A DNA stretch of 64,000 bases from Pseudomonas sp. PB106 (GCF_009764645.1 NZ_RWIM01000070.1:1-64000), one strand, 5' to 3'. Positions 35,328 through 45,505 are shown, counted from the stretch's first letter. A program made the numbers and translations. The notes: generated from the letters alone by a model not told the origin.

Positions 35328-36847
35328 CCGAGGCCATGCCAGACTCGACCATCGCGAGTCAGCAGGTCTTCCGCGGCTTGCGGGCCATCTTCACCAGCGG
35401 CGTAGGTCTGCACGCTCGCGTCCTGTTGCCAGGCGTCGAGGAACGGTTGCACCGCGCGCCAGCCGTTCTCGATGTTGTCGGCGCGCTGGAACAGCGTCTG
35501 ATCGCCGGTCAGGCAGTCGTAGATCAAGGTTTCGTAACCCGTCGACGGCTGCATCTCGAAGAAATCCTTATACGCAAATCCCAACTCGATGTTGGCCATG
35601 TTCAACGCCGGCCCCGGCCGTTTGGCCAGCAGGTCGAACCACATACCTTCGTTTGGCTGGATCTGGATGCGCAGGTACGTCGGCTGCAACTCATCGACTT
35701 CGGTGTCACGGAACTGCGCGTACGGTGCCGGTTTGAAGCAGATGACGATCTCGGTGTCGCGCACGCTCATGCGCTTGCCGGTGCGCAGATAGAACGGCAC
35801 GCCGACCCAACGCCAGTTGTCGATCATCACCTTCAGCGCGACGTAGGTTTCCGTGGTGGTGTCCGGCGAAACGTTGGGCTCCTGGCGATAACCGTTCAGA
35901 GCCTTGCCGTCGACTTCACCCGCGCTGTATTGGCCGCGAACCGAATTGGCTCGCGCTTCCTCAGTCGTCCACGGGCGGATCGCGCCGACGACTTTGGCCT
36001 TCTCACCGCGCACCGCGTCGGCGCCGAACGCCGCCGGCGGTTCCATGGCAACCATGGCCAGCAACTGGAACAAGTGATTGGGCACCATGTCGCGCAGTGC
36101 GCCGGTGTGTTCGTAAAAACTGCCACGGGTTTCGACGCCAACGGTTTCCGCGGCGGTGATCTGTACGTGGTCGATGTAGTGGTTGTTCCAGAAGGCTTCG
36201 AACAGGCTGTTGGAGAACCGGCTGACCAGAATGTTCTGCACGGTTTCCTTGCCCAGGTAATGGTCGATCCGATAGATCTGCTTCTCGGACATCACCTTGA
36301 GCAAGCAGGCGTTCAACGCTTCAGCGGTTTGCAGATCGGAGCCGAACGGCTTCTCGATCACCACCCTTCTGAACGCTTGCGGGGTTTCTTCAAGCAACCC
36401 GGCGCTGCCCAGTCGGCGCACCACTTCACTGAAGAAACGCGGCGCGGTGGCCAGGTAGAACACCGCATTGCCGGTGCCGCTGTCGGCGATTTTCGCCGCC
36501 AGCGCGGAATAAGTGCTGTCGTCCAGAAAGTCGCCCTGGACGTAGCTGATACCTTTGGCGAGCTTGGCCCACAAGGCCGGATCAAGCATCTGATCGCCCT
36601 TGCCGACCTTCGCCGCCACTTCCGTACGGATGAAGTCTTCGAGTTTCTGCGCGAAGGCCTCATCGGTAATGGCGTTGTGGTCAACGCCAACGATCCGCAG
36701 ATTCTCGTCTAGCAAGCCGTCGCGACTGAGGTTGTACAGCGCTGGCATCAGCAAGCGCTTGACCAGGTCGCCGTGGGCACCGAACAGGAACAGCGTGGTC
36801 GGTGGTGCGGGTTCTGCCTTGGATTTTCTGCGGATCGTATGGGTCAT
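35324..36847 (-). CDS. zwf: Glucose-6-phosphate dehydrogenase
   Basis: This 507-residue enzyme oxidises glucose 6-phosphate to 6-phosphogluconolactone. The Rossmann motif is [14 protein letters not shown], the active-site segment [14 protein letters not shown] carries the catalytic His/Lys residues, and [11 protein letters not shown] binds coenzyme. ATG 36847 is chosen because it overlaps the gnd stop and aligns with family N-termini; the upstream in-frame extension lies inside gnd. It is a second, gnd-linked type of Zwf, distinct from the Entner-Doudoroff zwf-pgl-eda operon that Pseudomonas usually has elsewhere. Confidence 0.95.
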   Translation of the reverse strand: MTHTIRRKSKAEPAPPTTLFLFGAHGDLVKRLLMPALYNLSRDGLLDENLRIVGVDHNAITDEAFAQKLEDFIRTEVAAKVGKGDQMLDPALWAKLAKGISYVQGDFLDDSTYSALAAKIADSGTGNAVFYLATAPRFFSEVVRRLGSAGLLEETPQAFRRVVIEKPFGSDLQTAEALNACLLKVMSEKQIYRIDHYLGKETVQNILVSRFSNSLFEAFWNNHYIDHVQITAAETVGVETRGSFYEHTGALRDMVPNHLFQLLAMVAMEPPAAFGADAVRGEKAKVVGAIRPWTTEEARANSVRGQYSAGEVDGKALNGYRQEPNVSPDTTTETYVALKVMIDNWRWVGVPFYLRTGKRMSVRDTEIVICFKPAPYAQFRDTEVDELQPTYLRIQIQPNEGMWFDLLAKRPGPALNMANIELGFAYKDFFEMQPSTGYETLIYDCLTGDQTLFQRADNIENGWRAVQPFLDAWQQDASVQTYAAGEDGPQAAEDLLTRDGRVWHGLG

Positions 36848-37824
36848 TTCTTCGGTGTCTCCACGTGGCCGCCGAAGCCGAAGCGTTGGGCCGAAAGAAT
36901 CTTGTCGCCAAAGGTGCCCTGACCGCGCGAGCGGTAGCGCGAGAACAGCGAGTTCGACAGCACCGGTACCGGCACCGCTTGTTCCATGGCGGCCTCGATG
37001 GTCCATTGACCTTCGCCGCTGTCGGCAACCGAACCGGAGAAACCGTCAAGTTTCGGATCGCTGGCCAGCGCGTCGGCGGTCAGGTCGAGCAACCACGACG
37101 ACACCACGCTGCCGCGACGCCAGACTTCAGCAATGTCGGCCACGTTCAGATCAAAACGCTGATCTTCCGGCAGGCGCTCGCTGGATTTGGTCTTGAGGAT
37201 GTCGAAACCCTCGGCGAACGCGGCCATCATGCCGTACTCGATGCCGTTGTGAATCATCTTCACGAAGTGACCGGCACCGGCAGGACCGGCGTGGATGTAA
37301 CCGTGCTCGGCGCGATGGTCGTCGGACTTGCGATCCTTGGTGCGCGGAATGTCACCCATGCCCGGCGCCAGCGCGGCGAACAGCGGGTCGAGGCGCTGCA
37401 CGGTTTCAGCGTCGCCGCCGATCATCATGCAATAGCCGCGCTCCAGGCCCCAGACGCCGCCGGACGTGCCGACGTCGATGTAGTGCAGGCCCTTCTCGGC
37501 CAAGGTCTTGGCGCGACGGATGTCATCCTTATAGTTGGTGTTGCCGCCGTCGATGATGGTATCGCCGGCTTCGAGCAAAGTGCTCAGGGTGTTGATGGTG
37601 TCTTCGGTCGGCGCGCCGGCCGGCAGCATGACCCAGACCGCGCGCGGCTTGGCCAGGCCGGCAACCAGCGCCGGCAAGTCGGCGACGCCCGTGGAGCCCT
37701 CGGCGACCAGGTTATCGATGAAAGCGGTATTGCGGTCGTAAACAACGGTGGTGTGACCGTTGAGCATCAGACGCCGTGCAATATTGCCGCCCATGCGGCC
37801 CAGTCCAATAATCCCGAGTTGCAT
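36844..37824 (-). CDS. gnd: 6-phosphogluconate dehydrogenase, decarboxylating (NAD-type, short)
   Basis: This 326-residue enzyme converts 6-phosphogluconate to ribulose 5-phosphate and carbon dioxide. The N-terminal Rossmann motif is [16 protein letters not shown], with VVYDRN at the end of strand 2 in place of an NADP-specific Arg pattern. The substrate motif [12 protein letters not shown] and catalytic [20 protein letters not shown] are intact, as is [15 protein letters not shown]. The length is typical of the YqeC/GndA group rather than the 470-residue form. AAGGAG precedes the start. It heads an operon with zwf and the HAD gene. Confidence 0.95.
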   Translation of the reverse strand: MQLGIIGLGRMGGNIARRLMLNGHTTVVYDRNTAFIDNLVAEGSTGVADLPALVAGLAKPRAVWVMLPAGAPTEDTINTLSTLLEAGDTIIDGGNTNYKDDIRRAKTLAEKGLHYIDVGTSGGVWGLERGYCMMIGGDAETVQRLDPLFAALAPGMGDIPRTKDRKSDDHRAEHGYIHAGPAGAGHFVKMIHNGIEYGMMAAFAEGFDILKTKSSERLPEDQRFDLNVADIAEVWRRGSVVSSWLLDLTADALASDPKLDGFSGSVADSGEGQWTIEAAMEQAVPVPVLSNSLFSRYRSRGQGTFGDKILSAQRFGFGGHVETPKK

Positions 37825-38097
37825 GTGCTGATGCTCCTTACTACAAATAAATGTGTGTCATTGGTTATAGCCCAACGCTGCTGATGGAGGTTAGTCCAGA
37901 GCGTTGCGATGAAGTTTCCGGGCATTGTGCCCGATCCTGACTGATAACGCCCCGAATCGTGCCGAAGACACACCGACCATGAAAAATAAAAAAGTTCCAT
38001 TCCCAAGCAAAAGAAATCAAAATTGGCGCCGATAGTAAGTCAGCGGCCAAAAATGGTCGCTACTTACAGTTGATGCACGCCATTTGCGAGGTGAGCA

Positions 38098-38280
38098 ATG
38101 GGCACAGTACACACAGCAATGCCGCCACAAACCCTGTACGTGACAATCCGTCGCGATGAATTGCGCCAGTTGAAAGACGAGCGCGACCAACTCAAGCAGG
38201 AGCTGGCGCAGTTGCGCGCGTTGACTCAGGGCGCCCAGCCCAAGCCTCTGCCGGTTGTTCAGCGTCATCCGCACGCCTGA
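38098..38280 (+). CDS. Small coiled-coil protein, DUF6026-like
   Basis: This 60-residue protein reads MGTVHTAMPPQTLYVTIRRD followed by a leucine-heptad helix (LRQLKDERDQLKQELAQLRAL) and a Pro/Gln tail. Near-identical short proteins occur widely in Pseudomonas; I recall the family as DUF6026, from memory. A GAGGTGAG ribosome site precedes the start. The function is unknown. Confidence 0.7.
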   Translation: MGTVHTAMPPQTLYVTIRRDELRQLKDERDQLKQELAQLRALTQGAQPKPLPVVQRHPHA

Positions 38281-38481
38281 CCTGCCCCCATCTCCTTCGG
38301 GAGCGACTTGTGTCGTTCCCGACATGATCCCGCTCTTTCTGTAATCCGCAACTAACAAAGTTTTCACATTCGCTTGGCGATACTCCGGCGCATTCTGGCC
38401 GGGCGTACGCGTTCGGCCTCCGTTCGTCGGCTTCATGGATGCGTTCCGGCGGTGGTTGTGACGATCGAGCTGGAGTGCTGA

Positions 38482-40230
38482 ATGGCATTGTTCAAACGCA
38501 GCAAAACGACTGCGGCAGGATTCGACTGGGCCGGTTTTCTCTGGCTGTTCGTGTTCTTCTGGTATTTCTCGGGTATCACCCAACTGCTGATTCAACTGAC
38601 CGGCACTTCCGGTTTCACTGGCTTCCGTCAGGCGTTCGTCATGAGCGCCATCTGGCTGGCGCCGATGCTGTTGTTCCCCAAACGCACCAAAGTACTCGCT
38701 GCCGTGATCGGTATCGTGCTGTGGGCCTGCTCCATGGCCAGCCTGGGTTACTTCTTCATCTACCAGCAAGAGTTCTCGCAGAGCGTGATTTTCATCATGT
38801 TCGAGTCGAACATCTCTGAAGCTGGCGAGTACATGACGCAGTACTTTGCCTGGTGGATGGTGCCCGCCTTTCTCGCTCACACCCTGTTCGCCTACTTCCT
38901 GTGGACACGCCTGCGCCCGGTGTACCTGCCCCGTGGCCGCGCCCTCGTGGCAGCGACGGTAATCGTTGTCGCCGTCGTTGGTTATCCGCTGGTCAAGCAG
39001 ACGATGCGCACCGGCAGTTTCGCCGGCGGTTTCGAGAAGTTCGAAACCCGCATCGAGCCAGCGGTGCCGTGGCAGATGGCGGTGGCCTACCATCGCTACC
39101 TCGACACGCTGGCAGAAATGCAGGGCATGCTGCACAGCGCAAACCAGATCCCGCCGCTGCACAACCTCAAGGACGCCGGGGCCAATCAGCCCTCGACACT
39201 GGTGCTGGTGATCGGTGAGTCGACCAACCGTCAGCGCATGAGCCTCTACGGCTACCCGCGCAAGACCACGCCGGAACTGGACAAGCTCAAGGATCAATTG
39301 TCGGTATTCGACAACGTCATCACTCCGCGCCCTTACACCATCGAGGCGTTGCAGCAGGTGCTGACCTTCGCCGACGAGGAAAGCCCGGACCTGTACCTGT
39401 CGACGCCGTCGCTGGTCAGCATGATGAAACAGGCAGGCTACAAGACTTTCTGGATCACCAACCAGCAGACCATGACCAAGCGCAACACCATGCTCACCAC
39501 GTTCTCCGAGCAGGCGGACGAACAGGTCTATCTGAATAACAACCGCAACCAGAATGCCGCGCAGTACGACGGCGACGTCATTGAGCCGTTCAACAAGGCG
39601 CTGACCGATCCGGCGCAGCGCAAACTGATCGTTGTGCATCTGCTCGGTACGCACATGAGCTACCAGTACCGCTATCCGCCGAGCTTCGACAAGTTCCAGG
39701 ATCGTCAAGGTGCCCCGGCCGGTTTGCGTGATGACCAGGTGCCGACTTACAACAGCTACGACAACGCGGTGCTGTACAACGACTTCGTGGTGTCCAGCCT
39801 GATCAAGGATTACGCCAAGTCCGACCCGAACGGCTTCTTGCTGTACCTGTCCGACCACGGCGAAGACGTGTTCGATTCCGTCGGTCACAAAACCCTGGGG
39901 CGTAACGAAAACAAACCAACGGCGCCGATGTACACCATTCCGTTCATGGCCTGGGCCTCACCGAAATGGAAGGAATCCCACGACTGGAACTTCGCCGGCG
40001 ACTTGGGGCGGCCTTACAGCAGTTCGCACCTGATCCATACCTGGGCTGACATGGCCGGGCTGAGTTTCGATGAACTGGATCGCAGCAAGAGCCTGGTCAG
40101 CGACAGCTTCAAACCTCGTCCATTGATGATCGGCAACCCCTACGAGCGTGAGCAACGGGCGTTGATCGACTTCAGTCTGATGAAGCCGAAAAAACCCGAT
40201 AACGCAGTCGCCGACGCGACAGAGCAGTGA
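38482..40230 (+). CDS. cptA: Phosphoethanolamine transferase CptA (EptC type)
   Basis: This 582-residue inner-membrane protein has five N-terminal membrane helices (to about residue 175) and a periplasmic sulfatase-like domain. LVIGESTNRQRMSLYGYPRKTTPEL contains the metal ligand Glu and the Thr of the TTP motif that forms the phosphoenzyme; LLGTHMSYQYRYP and LYLSDHGEDVFD supply further metal ligands. It transfers phosphoethanolamine from phosphatidylethanolamine to LPS core heptose or lipid A. It is followed by a terminator. With lpxO, it shows that two LPS-modifying enzymes are present in this window. Confidence 0.9.
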   Translation: MALFKRSKTTAAGFDWAGFLWLFVFFWYFSGITQLLIQLTGTSGFTGFRQAFVMSAIWLAPMLLFPKRTKVLAAVIGIVLWACSMASLGYFFIYQQEFSQSVIFIMFESNISEAGEYMTQYFAWWMVPAFLAHTLFAYFLWTRLRPVYLPRGRALVAATVIVVAVVGYPLVKQTMRTGSFAGGFEKFETRIEPAVPWQMAVAYHRYLDTLAEMQGMLHSANQIPPLHNLKDAGANQPSTLVLVIGESTNRQRMSLYGYPRKTTPELDKLKDQLSVFDNVITPRPYTIEALQQVLTFADEESPDLYLSTPSLVSMMKQAGYKTFWITNQQTMTKRNTMLTTFSEQADEQVYLNNNRNQNAAQYDGDVIEPFNKALTDPAQRKLIVVHLLGTHMSYQYRYPPSFDKFQDRQGAPAGLRDDQVPTYNSYDNAVLYNDFVVSSLIKDYAKSDPNGFLLYLSDHGEDVFDSVGHKTLGRNENKPTAPMYTIPFMAWASPKWKESHDWNFAGDLGRPYSSSHLIHTWADMAGLSFDELDRSKSLVSDSFKPRPLMIGNPYEREQRALIDFSLMKPKKPDNAVADATEQ

Positions 40231-40236
40231 AAACGA

Positions 40237-40260
40237 GGGGCCGTTAAAGGCCCCTTTTTA
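40237..40260 (+). terminator. Intrinsic terminator after cptA
   Basis: GGGGCC-GTTAAA-GGCCCC followed by TTTTT starts seven bases after the cptA stop. Confidence 0.9.
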
Positions 40261-40373
40261 CTGCCCGCATCTTTTCCAAATAACAATATTTCTCGTTTGA
40301 TACTAAATCGCAGATCCTCGCTTCGTCTTTGAACAAACGGAATTTTTCCCTCGAAGACAAGGAGTCGGCTGCG

Positions 40374-42620
40374 ATGTTCGCGCCCATCACCCGTTCCATG
40401 ACCCTCACCCTCGGCCTGTGCAGTGCAGCGTTCAGCGCTGATCTGCTGGCTGAAAACGATACCGAAAACCCAGTAAATCCCGCCACTACAGCGCTGGAAC
40501 TCGCTGCGACCGACGTCACCGCCCAAGGCCTGGGAACCACCACTGAAAATACCGATGCCTACACCACCGGCGCCATGAGCACGGCGACGCGGCTGAACCT
40601 GTCGATCAAGGAAACCCCGCAATCGGTGTCCGTGATCACGCGTCAGCAGATGGATGATTTCAAGCTCGGTACATTGACCGAAGCCATGCAACAGACCACC
40701 GGGGTGGTGGTGCAGCATCTTGATTCCGACCGGGTCAGCTATTCGTCACGCGGCTACTCGATCAACAACTTCCAAATCGACGGGATGCTCAACACCTTCG
40801 GGCGAATGAAATCCGACGCCGATACCATCATCTACGATCGCATCGAGGTGGTACGCGGTGCCACGGGGTTGACGACGGGCGCGGGCGATCCGTCAGCGAC
40901 CATCAACATGGTGCGCAAACGTCCGACGGCCCAGCTTCACGCCCTGGCCGGGGTCAGCGGCGGCAGCTATGACAATTACTACAGTTACGTCGACGTTGGC
41001 GGCCCGCTGGCCTTTGACGGTCGTTTGCGCGGGCGCACGGTTCTGGCCTATCGCGACAGTCAATCTTACAAAGACAAATACGCGCTGCAACGCGAGGTCG
41101 GCTACGGGATTCTCGAAGCGGATCTGACCGAATCGACCGTGTTGGCCGTGGGTTACGACTACCAGGACAAACAAGTGCAAGGCACCTCTTGGGGCACGGT
41201 GCCGTACTGGAACGCCGATGGCAGCAAGGCCGGGCTCGGTCGCTCAACCAACATGGCGACCTCGTGGAGTTCCTGGCCGCTGCGCGACAAGACCGCCTTC
41301 GCCACCCTGGATCAGCAACTGGCTGGCGGTTGGCATCTGAAAGCCGCGTACACCCATCGCAAAAGCGATTCCGACGGCAAAACGTATTATGGCGGTGGCG
41401 GTTTTCCTGAGGCCGATCGCAGCGGGATGGTCGCGTACATGGGGCACATGATCGGCGATCAGAGCATGAAGGCTTACGACTTCAATATTTCCGGCCCTTA
41501 CTCGTTGCTGGGGCGTGAACACGAATTGATGCTGGGTTATGGCGAGGCCCAATACAGTGCCGATTCGCCCTATACCGTTGACGGCCCCCAAGCGGCCGAT
41601 TACGGAAACATTCGTGACTGGAAATACATGGGCGACATCGGCAAATTCCCCGACACCGTGACCGGCCTCAGTGGCTCGAAAAGCCAGACCCGGCAAAAGG
41701 CCGGTTACCTCGCCACCCGCTTGAGTTTCACTGACCAATTGCACGCGGTGCTCGGCAGCCGTTACGGCAGTTGGGACGAATCCAGTCGCGACAACAGCTA
41801 CGACAGCCAATTGCAGCTGAGCAGCGTCGACGCCACCCGTCAGCGCCAGAACGACATCTGGACGCCCTACGCCGGCCTGCTCTATGACCTGACCCCGGAG
41901 TACACCGCGTACGTCAGTTACACCGACATCTTCAAACCCCAGAGCAACCGGGACAGCAGTCGCAACTACCTCGATCCCGTCGTGGGCAGCAACTATGAAC
42001 TGGGGCTCAAGGGCAGCCTGCTCGACGAACGCCTGAACCTGTCGACCGCCGTGTTCTGGAGCAAGCAGGACAACGTTGCCGAGGTCGACGATTCTGTTCC
42101 ACCGGATCCGGTGACCGGCGAGGAGTTCTACAAAAGTGGCGGCAAAGGCAACAAGGTCAACGGTTTCGAAGCCGAAGTCTCCGGCGAAGTCCTCGCCGGC
42201 TGGAACATGACCGCAGGCTACACCTATACCCACTCGGCCGACGGCGAAAAGCAGCGCAGCAACACCAACCAGCCGCTGAACATGTTTCGCTTTTCCACGG
42301 CGTATCGCCTGCCGGGCCAATGGAACGCGCTGACCGTTGGTGGCGCGGTGAATTGGCAAAGTGACGTCTATGGCAATTCCAATCGTCCGGTCGGCCGGGG
42401 CGCCAATGGCCGGATCATTACCGAGCGCGCCCGCATCAGCCAGGACGCCTACACCGTGGTCAACCTGATGTCGCGGTATGAATTCGATCGGCACCTGTCG
42501 GCATCGCTGAACGTCAACAACCTGTTCGACAAGAAGTATTACGACAACGTCGGCTTCTACAACGGCGTGTACTGGGGTGACCCTCGCACCGTCACGCTGA
42601 GCCTGGACTGGAAGCTCTGA
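40374..42620 (+). CDS. TonB-dependent ferric-siderophore receptor
   Basis: This 748-residue outer-membrane receptor has a signal peptide and then a plug domain starting IKETPQSVSVITRQQMDDF and including YSSRGYSINNFQIDGM and DRIEVVRGATGLTTGAGDPSATINMVRKRP. The 22-strand barrel ends VYWGDPRTVTLSLDWKL with a C-terminal Leu. It lacks the extra N-terminal signalling (STN) domain of FpvA, so it is a FhuE-like importer without sigma signalling. The ligand cannot be told. ATG 40374 follows GGAG. The upstream region is AT-rich (ATAACAATATTTCTCG) and may hold a weak Fur site. Confidence 0.92.
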   Translation: MFAPITRSMTLTLGLCSAAFSADLLAENDTENPVNPATTALELAATDVTAQGLGTTTENTDAYTTGAMSTATRLNLSIKETPQSVSVITRQQMDDFKLGTLTEAMQQTTGVVVQHLDSDRVSYSSRGYSINNFQIDGMLNTFGRMKSDADTIIYDRIEVVRGATGLTTGAGDPSATINMVRKRPTAQLHALAGVSGGSYDNYYSYVDVGGPLAFDGRLRGRTVLAYRDSQSYKDKYALQREVGYGILEADLTESTVLAVGYDYQDKQVQGTSWGTVPYWNADGSKAGLGRSTNMATSWSSWPLRDKTAFATLDQQLAGGWHLKAAYTHRKSDSDGKTYYGGGGFPEADRSGMVAYMGHMIGDQSMKAYDFNISGPYSLLGREHELMLGYGEAQYSADSPYTVDGPQAADYGNIRDWKYMGDIGKFPDTVTGLSGSKSQTRQKAGYLATRLSFTDQLHAVLGSRYGSWDESSRDNSYDSQLQLSSVDATRQRQNDIWTPYAGLLYDLTPEYTAYVSYTDIFKPQSNRDSSRNYLDPVVGSNYELGLKGSLLDERLNLSTAVFWSKQDNVAEVDDSVPPDPVTGEEFYKSGGKGNKVNGFEAEVSGEVLAGWNMTAGYTYTHSADGEKQRSNTNQPLNMFRFSTAYRLPGQWNALTVGGAVNWQSDVYGNSNRPVGRGANGRIITERARISQDAYTVVNLMSRYEFDRHLSASLNVNNLFDKKYYDNVGFYNGVYWGDPRTVTLSLDWKL

Positions 42621-42803
42621 TCGTCCCAGTGACGCGGTGCGCCTTCGCTTGAGGGGCGCCGCGTCTGTCAGATATCGCCCTGCAACATGCTGCAAAACCT
42701 ACACTGATCAGGCGTTAACCCCGTGTTAATTCGCGCCACACAGACTCTCTTCCGAGATCTGCTTCATGGACGAACGGCTCCCACTTGTTCAGTAGGAGGC
42801 ACC

Positions 42804-43013
42804 ATGAAAATCACTACCGCAATCCTTGCCGGGCTATTCGCCCTGGGTTCTACCAGCGTATTTGCCGAAGGCGGCGCTGAGCGCATGCGTTATTACTACG
42901 ACAACTTCCCGGTTCACCACGCCCAGAGCGAGCAGCAGAGCGACGCCAACGCGAAAGAAATTCGCGTTCCCGCCGATCAGACCGCGCAAGTGACCGAGTC
43001 CTATCGCAACTGA
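42804..43013 (+). CDS. Small secreted protein
   Basis: This 69-residue protein has a signal peptide (about residues 1-20, ending VFA). The mature part is GGAERMRYYYDNFPVHHAQSE followed by a hydrophilic tail with no cysteine. AGGAGG precedes the start at a good distance. Similar EGGAERM...DNF proteins occur across Pseudomonas, without a known function. It ends in front of a strong terminator. Confidence 0.75.
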   Translation: MKITTAILAGLFALGSTSVFAEGGAERMRYYYDNFPVHHAQSEQQSDANAKEIRVPADQTAQVTESYRN

Positions 43014-43074
43014 AATTTGCCGAGCAACCGATGGGCCTCCCATGGCTTCGCTCTGGCCTGGGAGAAGACAGTTA

Positions 43075-43100
43075 GGCGCCCTCTTCGGGCGCCTTTTTTT
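43075..43100. terminator. Strong intrinsic terminator
   Basis: GGCGCCC-TCTTC-GGGCGCC followed by seven T bases. It serves the small secreted-protein gene on the plus strand; the convergent GNAT gene ends inside the T run. Confidence 0.92.
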
Positions 43101-43602
43101 ACGCTTGCAGATCCTTGATCCAGAACAGCATGCGCCCGTGTTCCGGATTGAACATGCCTGGCGCGAAGCCGAATTTGCCGTAGGCGTTCTGCGCCACGGC
43201 GTTGCCCTCGAGCACTTCGAGGGTGATCTTGCAGCAGCCGCGCTGGCGGGCAATGTCTTCGACCTTGCGCAGCATTTTCTGGCTCAGCCCGAGCCCACGG
43301 AATTTGCCCACCACCGCTACGTCGTGCACGTTGACCAGCGGCTTGCAGGCAAACGTGGAAAACCCTTCAAAGCAATTCACCAGCCCTGCCGGTTCGCCAC
43401 CGACGAAGGCCAGCACACTGAACGCGTGCGGTCGACGAGCCAACTCTTCCGGCAGGCGCCGAAGCAGATCGGGATCCAGCGAATGACCGCCACCCATAGG
43501 GTCTTCGGCGTAATGATTGAGCACGATGCCGATGGCCTCGGCGTGCAGTGGATTGGTGTAGCTGGCCTGAAGCACAAGAATTTCTGCGGAATCCATTTCC
43601 AT
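43099..43602 (-). CDS. GNAT family N-acetyltransferase
   Basis: This 167-residue protein has the acetyl-CoA binding core VHDVAVVGKFRGLGLSQKML and the C-terminal strand LEVLEGNAVAQNAYGKFGF. The N-terminal helices (PLHAEAIGIVLNHYAED) form the acceptor side. A start at the second Met (43596) is equally plausible, since the ribosome-like GGGGATGGAA lies just before it. The acceptor is not predictable. Confidence 0.88.
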   Translation of the reverse strand: MEMDSAEILVLQASYTNPLHAEAIGIVLNHYAEDPMGGGHSLDPDLLRRLPEELARRPHAFSVLAFVGGEPAGLVNCFEGFSTFACKPLVNVHDVAVVGKFRGLGLSQKMLRKVEDIARQRGCCKITLEVLEGNAVAQNAYGKFGFAPGMFNPEHGRMLFWIKDLQA

Positions 43603-43694
43603 CCCCGATCAAACAAACCCCGGCGCGCAAAGTACGCGCTGATAGGCCGCTCGACCTTAGCGCGGGCGTGATCCGCCGGGCAACCCGCAACGGC

Positions 43695-43781
43695 AAAAGA
43701 TCAAAAGATCGCAGCCTTCGGCAGCTCCTACATTGAAAGACCGTACTCTCTGTAGGAGCTGCCGAAGGCTGCGATCTTTTG
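43695..43781. repeat. REP inverted pair (GATCGCAGCCTTCGGCAGCTCCTACA class)
   Basis: Two full arms with a spacer of about 25 bases lie between the GNAT gene start and the end of the dinB-like gene, both on the minus strand, so the element lies inside a co-directional gap. Confidence 0.92.
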
Positions 43782-43787
43782 CTGTTG

Positions 43788-44369
43788 TCAATGCCCCCAA
43801 ATCAACGCTTCAGTCCAGCCGAGCTCGACGAAGTCCTGCGCACGCAGGGCACTTTCACCGGCACAAAAAAACTCGTCCAGTTGCGGCGGCTTCACCGACG
43901 TACCGCTGAGCATCGCGTGCACTTGACCACGGTGATGGAGTTGGTGTTCGAACAGGTGCGAGAGCATGCGCAAACGGCTGTCGTGCTGCGGTGTGTCGCG
44001 GGCGATGGTGACGATGCGGGCAAGGTCTGCGTCGCGCATTTGCTCGCAATAAGCGATCAGACGCCGATCGACGTGCGCCTGTTGTTCACGCAAGGGGGCA
44101 GCTTCGGTGAACGGCTCGTCCTGATTGAAAAACACGTAGCAGTCGGGATGCGGTTCGGCGCCGCGCAGTTCGCGTTCCAGTGCGTCAACGTAGAACCAGT
44201 CGCAGGTCAGAATATGATTGAGGGTCAGGCGAATGCTCGGGAAGAAACTCACCCGGGGCGCGGCCAGCTCGGCGTCGTCGAGTTGCGACCAGGCCTTGGC
44301 CAAGCGGTGATTGGCCCAGGAATTTTGATAGGCCATGGTCAGCAAGTGATGGGATAGCGGTTGACTCAT
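43788..44369 (-). CDS. DinB family protein
   Basis: This 193-residue helical-bundle protein has the three metal-binding His positions of DinB: one in the first long helix (LTLNHILTCDWFYVDAL), and two in HLFEHQLHHRGQVHAML. ATG 44369 is preferred because it starts MSQPLSHHLLTMAYQNSWAN, the DinB N-terminus; the frame is open further upstream inside zapE. DinB proteins are often damage-inducible thiol- or metal-dependent hydrolases or transferases with unknown substrates. It follows zapE by 17 bases and is probably in its operon. Confidence 0.9.
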   Translation of the reverse strand: MSQPLSHHLLTMAYQNSWANHRLAKAWSQLDDAELAAPRVSFFPSIRLTLNHILTCDWFYVDALERELRGAEPHPDCYVFFNQDEPFTEAAPLREQQAHVDRRLIAYCEQMRDADLARIVTIARDTPQHDSRLRMLSHLFEHQLHHRGQVHAMLSGTSVKPPQLDEFFCAGESALRAQDFVELGWTEALIWGH

Positions 44370-44386
44370 GGTGGCGCCCTCTTCAC

Positions 44387-45505
44387 TCAAGCGTCGGCAA
44401 AGCGCTGCAGCTGCATCTCCTGCAAGCGGCTGAGGGTCCGGCGGAAGGGAAATTCCAGGTAACCCTCGGTGTACAACGCGTCCATTGGCACGTGCGCTTC
44501 GATGTACAGCGGCACTTTGCGGTCGTAGCACTCGTCGACCAGCGCAATGAAGCGACGCACGCCGTCGTCATGCACTGACAACTGCGGCAGCTCGCGATCC
44601 CCGGCGATCACTCGTTCAGCGCCGTCCTCGGTGCCTCGGGCAATGCGGCCCTCGCGTTTCCGGGCGCTGAGATTGGGCACGTCGCTCATCAGGATAGCCC
44701 GGTAGCTATCGCACAGCGCGATGAAATCCATGGCGGCAAAGGGTTGCTCGCACAGATCAGCGTAGCGGCACCACAGCACCGACTCACTGGCCTGCACCAC
44801 GTTCAGAACCCGATGGCCGACCGGCACTGGTTCGCTGCTGGAGCTCTGTTCCTGTGTCAGATCCTGAAACACCGTGCTCAGTGCGCTGGCCGAATCCGGC
44901 GTGGCGACAAAGTAACGTTGCTCGATGGCGCCCGGGTGCAAGCGATGGTCCTCGGCGCCATTGACCGGGACAACTTGCATATGCGCCTTGATCGCCGCAA
45001 TCGCCGGGGTAAAGCGGTCGCGGTTGAAACCGTCGGCGTACAGATCGTCCGGGGGCAGGTTCGATGTGCAGACCACCACCACGCCTTCGTCGAACATCAC
45101 CTGAAACAACCGGCCAAGAATGATCGCGTCGCCGATGTCATTGACGAACAGTTCATCGAAACACAGCACGCGCACTTCGGCGGCCAACTCCTTGGCCAGC
45201 GCCCGCAATGGATCAGCGATCCCGGTCAACTGGAACGAACGCTGGTGGACCCAGCCCATGAAGTGATGGAAATGCTGACGCCGCGCCGGCACCCGCAGGC
45301 TCTGATAGAACTGATCCATCAGCCAGGTCTTGCCGCGCCCGACCGGGCCCCACAGATAAACGCCGGTGACCGAACGGGCACCGGCATGCAAGGCTTCGTG
45401 GCATTTCTGCAGCGCCCAGACCGCGTGTTCCTGGGCTTCATCCTGGATGAAAGCCTTGTGTTGCACGGCGTGTTGCCAGGCACTTAAAGGGGAGTCGAAA
45501 GTCAT
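44387..45505 (-). CDS. zapE: Cell division ATPase ZapE (AFG1-like)
   Basis: This 372-residue AAA+ ATPase has Walker A YLWGPVGRGKTW, Walker B VLCFDELFVNDIGDA, and sensor motif VVVCTSNLPPDDLYADGFNR. The family segment HFHHFMGWVHQRSF is intact. It acts at the Z-ring late in division under stress. ATG 45505 starts MTFDSPLSAWQHAVQHK, as family members do, but it has no clear ribosome site. Upstream the frame stays open through a repeat element into a DUF6124 gene, so a longer fused product (509 residues) could be made. Confidence 0.93.
   Translation of the reverse strand: MTFDSPLSAWQHAVQHKAFIQDEAQEHAVWALQKCHEALHAGARSVTGVYLWGPVGRGKTWLMDQFYQSLRVPARRQHFHHFMGWVHQRSFQLTGIADPLRALAKELAAEVRVLCFDELFVNDIGDAIILGRLFQVMFDEGVVVVCTSNLPPDDLYADGFNRDRFTPAIAAIKAHMQVVPVNGAEDHRLHPGAIEQRYFVATPDSASALSTVFQDLTQEQSSSSEPVPVGHRVLNVVQASESVLWCRYADLCEQPFAAMDFIALCDSYRAILMSDVPNLSARKREGRIARGTEDGAERVIAGDRELPQLSVHDDGVRRFIALVDECYDRKVPLYIEAHVPMDALYTEGYLEFPFRRTLSRLQEMQLQRFADA

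Noticed and set aside
36848..37006. Longer zwf start upstream
   Set aside because: The extra residues lie inside gnd, show no family similarity, and the ATGA overlap with the gnd stop gives a natural start.
38281..38345. GGGAGCGAC-TTGT-GTCGTTCCC hairpin as a terminator
   Set aside because: It has a mismatch and no T run; it is too weak to list as a feature.
38017..39888. Long minus-strand open frame opposite cptA
   Set aside because: It is antisense to a clear phosphoethanolamine transferase, has no family motif and no ribosome site.
40262..40373. Fur box before the TonB-dependent receptor
   Set aside because: ATAACAATATTTCTCG matches only about half of the 19-base consensus by eye, too weak to list as a site.
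44370..44531. Longer DinB-family start upstream
   Set aside because: The extension overlaps the end of zapE in another frame; the family N-terminus begins at 44369.
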